Shown piece after piece: positions 29,901 through 40,099 of a DNA stretch of 64,000 nt (position 1 is the first letter of the stretch; every line of letters begins with the position of its first letter). Below the pieces are notes generated by a model. The model was not told the origin of the DNA. It made no database searches and was given only the letters and a program-made list of their open reading frames with translations. Origin of the DNA: Megalonaias nervosa (taxonomy: Eukaryota; Mollusca; Bivalvia; Unionida; Unionidae); the NCBI GenBank assembly GCA_016617855.1, contig JAECUM010009720.1:1-64000 (forward strand), in the 5' to 3' direction. Both the position numbers and the translations under genes were made by a program.

Positions 29901-32900
29901 GGCATCTTTCATTGTTATTGTAATTACCTGTGTATTACAAGCAATTGAAAAGAGTATAGATTTCAGCAGTTCATCTAGAAGTCAAATGTATTCATGATCA
30001 CACTGAACTCTGTTAATATTAATTAAGATTACAGGCTTTGTTATGCTCACAGAAAAATTGATAACATTATGTTTGCATACAGGCTCATTTCTGAAGGATG
30101 GACTCATTCAATTTTGTGGGATAATTTCCTACTCTAATTAAAATCTGATCTCCACTGTTATAAATAAAGATCTGACAGCAACCACTTAGGGGTTATGTTC
30201 TGGCAACTTATGTTATTACCATAATTGCTAATTTTATCAGCCAATCAGATTAAGTCTTATATCTTCACATTTGGAAACTGAGCAGTGTGGATGAAGAGCA
30301 TGAATTTGTATCGAACAATTTGATTCACTTTCAGATTTTTTAAAGCTGCATTTCCATTGGTTAATTCACAGGTCACCAGAACATGATCCCTAAGCAGTCA
30401 TTGTCAGATCTTCATATAGGACAGCTGAGATCTGACTTTAATCAGACTGGATAATTACCACAACTGCACATCCTGGACAATAAAAGTTGCCTCTACACAT
30501 ACATACAGTGCATAAAAAGGACTCCAGAAAATACAAGTACAAGATTAATATGGCTGGCTGTAAACTTCATGCAGTGCACATCAAGCTAGCTTTACTGATC
30601 AAAGTTCACTCATGATGAAAGAATCATATGACAATTAATTTCATTGGCTGACAGAAATGTCTTGTTGATTTTGATTTGATTTGACACCAATCACCAACTG
30701 AAAGCACGTGGCCAATGATCACAGAAAATGTGAAGAAAATGAAATCCTCAGCAAAAACTGCAGCATTTATTTACAATGCAAAACTGAGAACAAGAAAATG
30801 TAGACTTGAACGTGCAAAGTAAATTCCAGAGGAGAATGGTTACTCAAACATGAGGAATTCAAAACAAAGTACAGAAGGTCAGTGGTAGGGAAGGCTGTTA
30901 ATGATTCCCTGTTTTATTTCTAAATGACCCCCAGGTCTGACCTGGTAGGACACTTTGGGACCCATATTTGATGAATTGGCAAAAATAAAACGTGTGTTTC
31001 TTATTGCACTGATTTTAAAATTAGGCTGGGGGGGTTGTTAAACATAATAAATATTGAAGTGATTTTTTTTTACTATGGTGGGAAAAATTGCTTGGGTTGG
31101 CAATGAGAAACAGGGATGGTTATCTTCATTTGCTGGCTATCCTAGTCTTTGAGAGCATGTTGTTAGTTGTACTGAGGCTGGTAAAATCTGTGCACTTGCC
31201 TTGAAATTATAGTTTAAATATATGATCTCAAGATCTCAAAAAAAATAATGAACACTTGTGTGTCCAAAGATCTTACCTGTAGAGAATTGCAGGTGTGGAT
31301 CTTTCAGCCAGTCGGAGTCGTGCACTGAAAGAGACTTCATCTGAAGAAAAAAAACATATTTGCCAAAGTAAAACACAAAAGCAATGTCCCAAAAAAAACA
31401 GATTTGCCAAAGTAAAAGACAAAAATGATATCCAAACATAACAGATTTGCCAAAGTAAACAGCAAAAAAGATTCCAAAACAATAAGGAAGAAAATGGAAA
31501 TGCACATCTGAAGATAAATCATGTCAATTAATTGCATGTTACAGTTTCAACTCAGAGCTGTCTTTACTCTGATAACCAAGTGTAATCTTGATTTTCTTTA
31601 CAGTAATTAGCAAATCTTAATTTTTTTAAAAAGTAATTGGCAAATCTTGATCTTCTTCATAGTAATTAACAAATCTTCATTTTCTTTATAGCAATTAACA
31701 AATCTTGATTTTCTTCATAGTAATTAGCAAATCTTCATTTTCTTTACAGCAATTTACAAATATTGATTTTCTTCATAGTTATTAGCAAAAATTGATCTTC
31801 ATAGTATGCTAACTAGCATTCCTGTCTTTCTTATATATTGTTATCTGAGTACATGTTTTTTAATGCATAATTTCCTAAGGCTGAAAATTACAAGAAAACA
31901 GTTGGATTTTTTTAGAATCTAATAATAATACAGTAAGAATAATACTTTATTTAAGGAGAGTGATAGTTCTTTTGAATTAATCTACATTGTATTGTGATCC
32001 ACATTTATTTACATACTGGAGTACGTACATGAATGCTCATACTCATGAAGTACCCTCCCTCTCCCATACATTTTCGGAATAAGAGTAGCTTTAGTTCGTT
32101 TCATGTATTGTGGAAAACTAACGAGGATATGCTTAAATTACATATACATAATATGACTTGTACTCTCATATTTAATTACATATACATATTTAACCTGTAC
32201 TCTCAATATTTAATTACATATACATATATAACTTGTACTCTCAAATATTTAATTATATGTACATAATATGACTTGTACTCTCAAATATTTAATTACATGT
32301 ACATCAGCGGTAGCGCCATCAAGAGGCATGGTCCAATGTTATCCAGACTAGCTTCTTTGTTGGTTACTCAACAGTTGTAAGAATCTTAAAACCCAACTAG
32401 TTGATAAAGTATGAATTGAAACTTTACTTTCATCAGAAAGGTTATCTAAGCAACACTGACTTAGTCCATTATGACTGGCTTGTAAAACTGGTTCTCTTAA
32501 TTTTGAAACAACAGTGATGAAAAATTCATTCAATGTGTTCACAATTTCTTCATCTTCATCAATAACTGGAACTTTATAATTTAGTTATTGGCTTTTTAAT
32601 GATTTTTTTTTTTACTTTTGTGTGATTGTAGTCCATTTAATAATGATTCAAAGAGAATTAATCATATCAATATTTTCTGGAGTTGATCGGCAGCTATGAT
32701 CATTTAGTTTTTCTGTTTTCAGTGGTAGTTATGCTATCAACAACCTGCATCCATTTACATCAAACATTTGTGATATATTCAAAGATTACCTACCAGTATA
32801 TCCATCTTGAATTTTATATTATCAAAATGCCGAAAATATCAATATGTAATGGCTTTATGAGTATATTATTTATCAGTCTTCAAACCAACTTCCTTGTATA

Positions 32901-33408
32901 GAAAACAGAGCAGTGATCTTTTAAACCTAAGATTTTGTTTGCACATTTTCCCGCACTGTCATATGGATGTGGTCCACTTTTCTGATTGGTCAGTTTCTCA
33001 TGCAGGTTTAGCCACAAGTTGGTTAATGCCAAATGTCCACAGATGAAAGTGGACCAATTCTGATTTCTCTAAACATTCATTAGATATGCCAAAGTCACCT
33101 AGGATATAAATTTCTTTCTGTTCATCAATCACTTTATCCAGCTGCCTTTCTTCCTTCAAAACTATTTTTACAGATGGGGATCTATAAATGAACAGCAACC
33201 AAGAAATGCTTTTCATTCAAATCATTGACTTAAATCCATAATGCTTCAATTTCATCTAATTCAAGAACAGTTCTCCTTTTAACCACTTTTTGACCTGTTA
33301 GGGCTTTAAAGCTTGCCTTTTCTATATCAGGGATGAATACTGGTGTATTTTAATCTTTGCTGCACTAAATAATGCCCACGGCATGAAAAATATTTACAAT
33401 ATATAATA

Positions 33409-33447
<39 letters not shown>

Positions 33448-36400
33448 GTGTGTGTGTGTGATTTGGATTTTTAACATAGCTTTAACAATTTTTCAGTCAT
33501 ATTGCTACGATGTCTGCAGTGTGGCAGTTTATAGTGATGTCTAGCAGTGGGACATCATGCCGCAGACATGTAGCATGATGTCCCACCCAGTCACACTATC
33601 CTGACACCAGACCGACCAGTCCTAACACTAACCTCTTAATGCTGGGTGCCAAGCAAGGCAGATGTTAGTACCATTTTTATAGCTCTTTGGTATGACTCAG
33701 CCCGGGATCGAACCCATGACCTCCTGAATCCGAGGCGGATGCTCTAACCACTAGGCCACCGGAGCAGTCAATAATAATAATAGTGACTTTATTCAAAGAG
33801 CATTACACAGTTAGTTGCATAGAATTAATCCTCCTTGTGACCCTCTATTATATGCATATTTACATTTAGACGACATGTATATAGTTCCACACACACACAC
33901 ACAAACACACAATTAAAAAATTAAAATGCATTAACTATATTAAGCTACATTTATATATTGTCATAATAATCTTAATTTGAATTAACATGCTCCAACTAGG
34001 TACATTTTGCATATACAGCACAAAAACTGAGACAACCAAAGTGGAGGGTTAGTGAATTTATACTTTTAAGTTGTAATGTATTTGTCAAATCAAACAGCTT
34101 CCACAATAATCCATTGAATTAGATTATAATTAAATGCATTATACTTGTACTTTCTCTAATTTCCTTTGGGATTCTGTTCCAAATTAGTGATCTTGAATAC
34201 TGAAAACATTTCTTAAAGAGTTCTTTATTTGGTTTTGGTATGGAATGGTGATATATGATTTACAGATGAGATGAAATCACTACGCACCTACATATATGTC
34301 ATAAGCTAAGGTATTGGTGTCTTCACGTCAAAAAAAACTCTGCAATCTACAAGTACTGACAGAATTAAACTGTGTACAAATATATATTTGCCTTTTTGTG
34401 ATTGGCTCTCTAAGTCATTCCAGTAAAAATTAAAACATGAAATTTTGTTTTGTTCTCAGATTTGTTAGAAAATGTCCCTTTTATTATGCTGATGTTCAAA
34501 TTCTAAATTCATATTTTTGGGAGATGACCACATCATCATCACCAAAAATTTCTGAAAATTCTTTCACAGTAAAACAGCATATCTATGAATCTGTCAGCAT
34601 CCTAGACTAATGTACTACATGTGTGTTAGCCTCAGTCCCTGGTAATTATCAAAATGAATGAATCAATGAATGAATGGACAAATGAATTGTTTTGGTTTGG
34701 TTTGGTGCTTTAAGACCCAGCAAAACAAGTAGGTTTTTTAGTGCCGAGGCAATTGGAGTAAAGTCCCTTGCCCAAGGACACCCCATGATAGCTGAAGGAG
34801 GCTGATCTGATGGTAGGATAGGAACCTGTGCCCACTGCAGTCACAAGTCAGACACACTAACCAGTAAGCCACCGTGGCTCCCAAATGAATTGTTCCTGAC
34901 TACATATATAATGAGTTACTATAAATAGGCCAATTTGTGATTTTTATTTAACAACCAGCTTACTGTTTCAAAGTTTTCAATAATACCTCTATACCAGTTT
35001 ATGCATAACTCTAGTAATATATTATCACAGCTATATTTGAAGGATAACTTGAAGCCTTTTGTTCTTCACAAAACACTGCCTGAGGGTGTTATTCTTCAGG
35101 TACAATGTGCTTTGACAAGAAGGCACATGTAATACATACCAAGTTTCCCCGAGACGATGATTAGGTCTACCAAAACTACTGTACATATTCAACTAACATA
35201 CTAATATACACCTGTGGCAACCCACCCCACCTCCAGCATGCACCTTTTTGTGTGTGGATACAATCAAGAATAATTATTAATCTAAATATTAATTGGCCAA
35301 AATTCTGGTGGAAAAAAAGTGTTGGACAAATTTATTTCAGTTTCCAATCTGTCACCTGTGCATGTGTAGTACAGTTACACAGTTATACAGTCAAAGTGAC
35401 AGATGTTCCTTGAAGATAAAGATGAAGCTCCTACCTCTAAAGTACCACTGTGGCACATCAAACACAGAAAGTGTCAACCCAATGATTGACAAGTCACCTC
35501 TGTTCAAAGAACTGTGATAGGAAGTTGTCACTTGTGTTTAACAGAGACATTATTCTACAGCTGACCTTTTGGGCAACACCAGATCATGTACATCACAAGA
35601 CTATTCAAACCGTTAAAAGGAAACTTCTGTCTGTGTGTGCATCTGTAATATGGCAACAACTGTGCTGAAACATCGACTGAAATCAATTTTAAATGATTTA
35701 AAGGGAAATAAATAACTATATTCTAAGTTCAGTAAAAATGAAAAAATCGTTCATGGCAATAAAGCAAATATTTTGATAACAATAAGTTTTTAAATAAGTA
35801 AGTTATTCCTCTTTTATAAGTAGGGTACCTAAGGAAGTAAATTTTGCATGAAAAAATTTATAAGGAATTCCCAATTAAAAATGATATAATAGAATGGAAG
35901 GCAAAAAAATGTGTTTCTGGTCGACCGACCATCCATTTCTCACTGCTGACCATAGCACTTTTTTCCCCCATGGTTAAAAAAAAAAAATTAAAAGAAAAAC
36001 AAATCACAAATATCACATAAAATATATATATAATGTTTAAAAATAAAACCGCCTACCCTAATTCTAAAACCAGTGCAATAGGAAACATATCTGGGAAGGG
36101 GGGGGGGGGGCTTATGGTCTAGTTCCATTCATGAGCATATGCGTATAGTCTACTATTCTACATCCATTTCTGAGAAATGGAAAGCCATATTTGATGGTGG
36201 AACAGGATCATTTGTATAAACCTAGGAGTCTATATCAGAATGCTTTCTTGTAATATTGGTCAACTTTGTAATGATAATTCTGCAAAGTCATTTCATGGGA
36301 GTTTTTTTTATCTTTCTGTTTGCAGTGGATTGAAATGTACAGCTTTTCTAAAACCAAATTCTAGAAATAAAGGTCAATGTAGCCTGGATGTCTAAAGCTT

Positions 36401-37367
36401 CAGCTAGGCTATGATGAAACTGAAGATTTAGCCGTAATGAAACTATTATGTGAAGAAAAGGGCCCATGTGGGTCTGATATTGCTCACATGGTTTACATAA
36501 CTTAACAGTGGACCATTTAATTAGGCAGACATTTTGTAGTATGTATTTCAATAACACAAATGTATGCAAACTATCTCCCAAACTGTATATACCATGTCAA
36601 TTTTAACTCTCTTACTATTATAAGGCTGATATAAATTATTTCGAATGCAAAAAGGCATAGACAATATACATAGTCTCTAGGTCATAGGTAATCAAAATTG
36701 TCCAGATCTTTATGAAATAAATCCATTTTCCATCGACAATATACATAGTCTATTGGTCATGTTGTTGTTGCTGAAGAGCTTGACGCCATTTTTCAGCAGA
36801 AGATACGCTATACATGGTGGCTAGTATAAATGGTGGAGGAAGAACCCAGGAAAACCCAGGAAAGAACCACCAACCCATGAGAAGCTACTAGCAAGCTTTT
36901 GCACATACCCACATTGGCCGAACCCACGCAGACAGAGGTGAGATGGCAGTGATCCATAATGGTGAGCGCTTTAGACCACTCGGCCACTTGGGGCCCAGTC
37001 TCTTGGTCATAATCAAAATGATCCAGATCTTTATGAAATAAATCCATTTTCTAAATTTTATTGAAACTGGATGTGAAATATTATAACATGCTGGGCTGGA
37101 CAAATCCACCTGCATGATGGCCTGGACGAGCCCAAATTCAGTTCAGGCATGCTCAAGCTTGCAACATGCTTGCCTGTTGGCAGAAACGAGAGAGAGAAAG
37201 ACTTTTTCTATTATATAAATGACTATATATTTTAAGTAAAGTTTGTACAATTCTTATTTTCACATACTGTAAACTTTATTTTTATACTGGCACCATATTG
37301 CCATTAATGTGATGTGGCATAGATACATAGATACACTGATGCATACATACATACATACATACATACA

Positions 37368-37399
<32 letters not shown>

Positions 37400-38321
37400 A
37401 TGTATTAGGGTTTAATGGAGTATCAACACAAAATGGCTGTATGATGCCAATCAAAGGAAAAATTCTAAAAATGCAAAAACAAGTGTATGAAGATCTCCAC
37501 CAAAAAATTAAGGAAGATAAACCCTTCCAAGTAAACATAAACATTAATTACTACAAGATAAAAGGTAAAAAAGTCAAGATAAACAACTCCATCAAAAACT
37601 TAAGGAAGTAAACCCAATATTCCAAATCTGTTCAAACCTGAATCTTAAATAAGGCTCCCTGAGTGGTAACAAATTCAGCCAATCAGATACAAGATCACCT
37701 CATTAATATGCATGGATCTTGCTTATTACTAAATTCATTCCCCTGAGATTTTGATGATATATTCCCATACTCCAAGTTTTATAGAAATTGGATCAGAAAT
37801 GGGTGGTAACAAGCTCAACCAATCAGATACAAGATACCTCATGAATCTCATCTTTTATCCAATTCATCTAAGATTATTGATGAATAAACCCACATTTCAA
37901 GCAAGATTCAAACTGGATCAAAAACATGGCCACTTGAGCGGTAACAAGTAAATGTTGATGGTGGGACTATGGCTGCAAGACTATGTCATTTGACCTTTAA
38001 TTACCATGTGGCCATATTACCTAAAAAAAACTGCTTGTGCAGGAAAAATAGGTCATGTCACCTTTTAATCAAGATGCCAACAACAGGATGTTTCCAGTCT
38101 TAATAATTCATAATCTATCTATAAAACAATAAATATGCCAGAAACTGAATTCTAAAAAAGGGAATTTGTACATCAAGTTAAACAACAATAATAATAATAA
38201 TAATGTCTTTTTTCAAATCAGTACCTCTGTTAAATGCAATTACTCTCCCTTGAGGCCCTCTACTATATGTTAAATTTATGAAGTACCATTACTTATATAA
38301 AGGCAAAGTATACTTGTCTAT

Positions 38322-38393
<72 letters not shown>

Positions 38394-39780
38394 AGTTAGC
38401 ATTTACAAGTAAACAAACTTGCACACACATTACAAAAATAAGTTTGGAAAATAAGAGGGTTGAATTACAGAGGACAATTATTGTTTTAGTCGGAAATGCA
38501 GCAATGAAAGGAGTCTCTTTAAGTCTTAAGTAACTAGCCAGAGTAATGAAAACTGTTTATGACTAGTTCTCTGTTTGCTTTGAGAATTTTTACATTTCTG
38601 GCAGTAACTGAACATATAGTTGGTATTTAAACATTCAGTTTTATAGAAATTTTCACTGTATAGTAACACTTTAGTTCTTCAAAATAATAAACTTTAAGTC
38701 ATTTTATTTTGGATGCAATATTTGCAAACTAAAATCATTAAAAATCATTAAAAATGTTTGCCATTTCATCAGCATTATATTTAGACTAATTATTTTATCA
38801 TAGGTTGTGACCTATCTAAATTTTCCAGATGGTTTTGGGGCTTTTCTCTGTCTTCTTAAATATTTTTGATGCCACATTTTTGCCTTCTATATACCACCTA
38901 TACTCACTTATGAGACAAGTCAGACTGCAAACAACAAAGATCCTGATCTGCGATAGCATAATGTGCCTGCAGATCTAGGTCTATGTTGTTTGTTCAACTG
39001 ATTACTTCTAAACAAACTACACAGACTCAGATTTGCCAATGCATGATGCAATGGCAGATCTGGGTCTGTGCAATTTGCAGCTGGACTTGACTTATAAGCA
39101 AGTACATACAGCAATCTAGTTACCTAGTTTCTACATTTTCAATATCTGAGATCTGGCCCATAAGCCTTCATTTGATCTTGTCCTCTTACTGCATCCAGAT
39201 TTCCAGATGCGATAAAATCTTACAGTTTATTCTGTTAGTTTTGATTGGACCATGTTTTATTAACAACATCAAAGAAAATCTCTTACCACAAATCTAATAT
39301 AATTTCTAAAACTTACATCTTTTAAAACTTTAATCCCATTCTAAGGCACTTTTTGTGAATCATTTACAAACTATCACAATCAAAACTTTTAAAAGATCTA
39401 TATGTTATTGTTTTGTGATACCCACTGTTGTCGATTTTTTTTTTACAATCAAACAAAATTAGGTGATCACTTAGTCTATATTTTGGAATGTTTACCTTTC
39501 TGACATTTTCTTCTGCACTAGTATCAACATGATCTAATGCAGTGTTTGAGGTACCTGTAACCATTGTTGGTTCATAAACTACTGAGTCAGACTAAAAGAA
39601 TCTGTGAAACCAAGCCAAATTCTACCGATGGGAGTGTTGTCTAACTTGCTGTTCATATCTGATAGTAAAGAAGTCACTGTATGTATTTTTGCTCTGTCTC
39701 AGCCCTGTATATAAAACCTACCGGGTATAATTTTAAAATTTGAGGACATATTAACAGTAAGATGGGTTCAATATAATATA

Positions 39781-39839
<59 letters not shown>

Positions 39840-40036
39840 TATATACATATATATATATATACAGTAGAACCTGTCTTGAAAGACCACCCTTTCTGCCATA
39901 AAATTATGGTCACTCAAGACATGTGGTCTCTCATAACAGGTCACAATGCTATATAATCATTAAATTTGTGCACTGAAAATATGTTCTCTCAAGACAGGTG
40001 GTCTCACATAGCAGTAGTCTTTCAAGACAGGTTTCA

Positions 40037-40099
<63 letters not shown>

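Noticed and set aside
37260..37611. ORFs with Cys-Met-Tyr-Val or His-Thr-Tyr-Ile repeats
   Set aside because: Products of the (CATA)n microsatellite.
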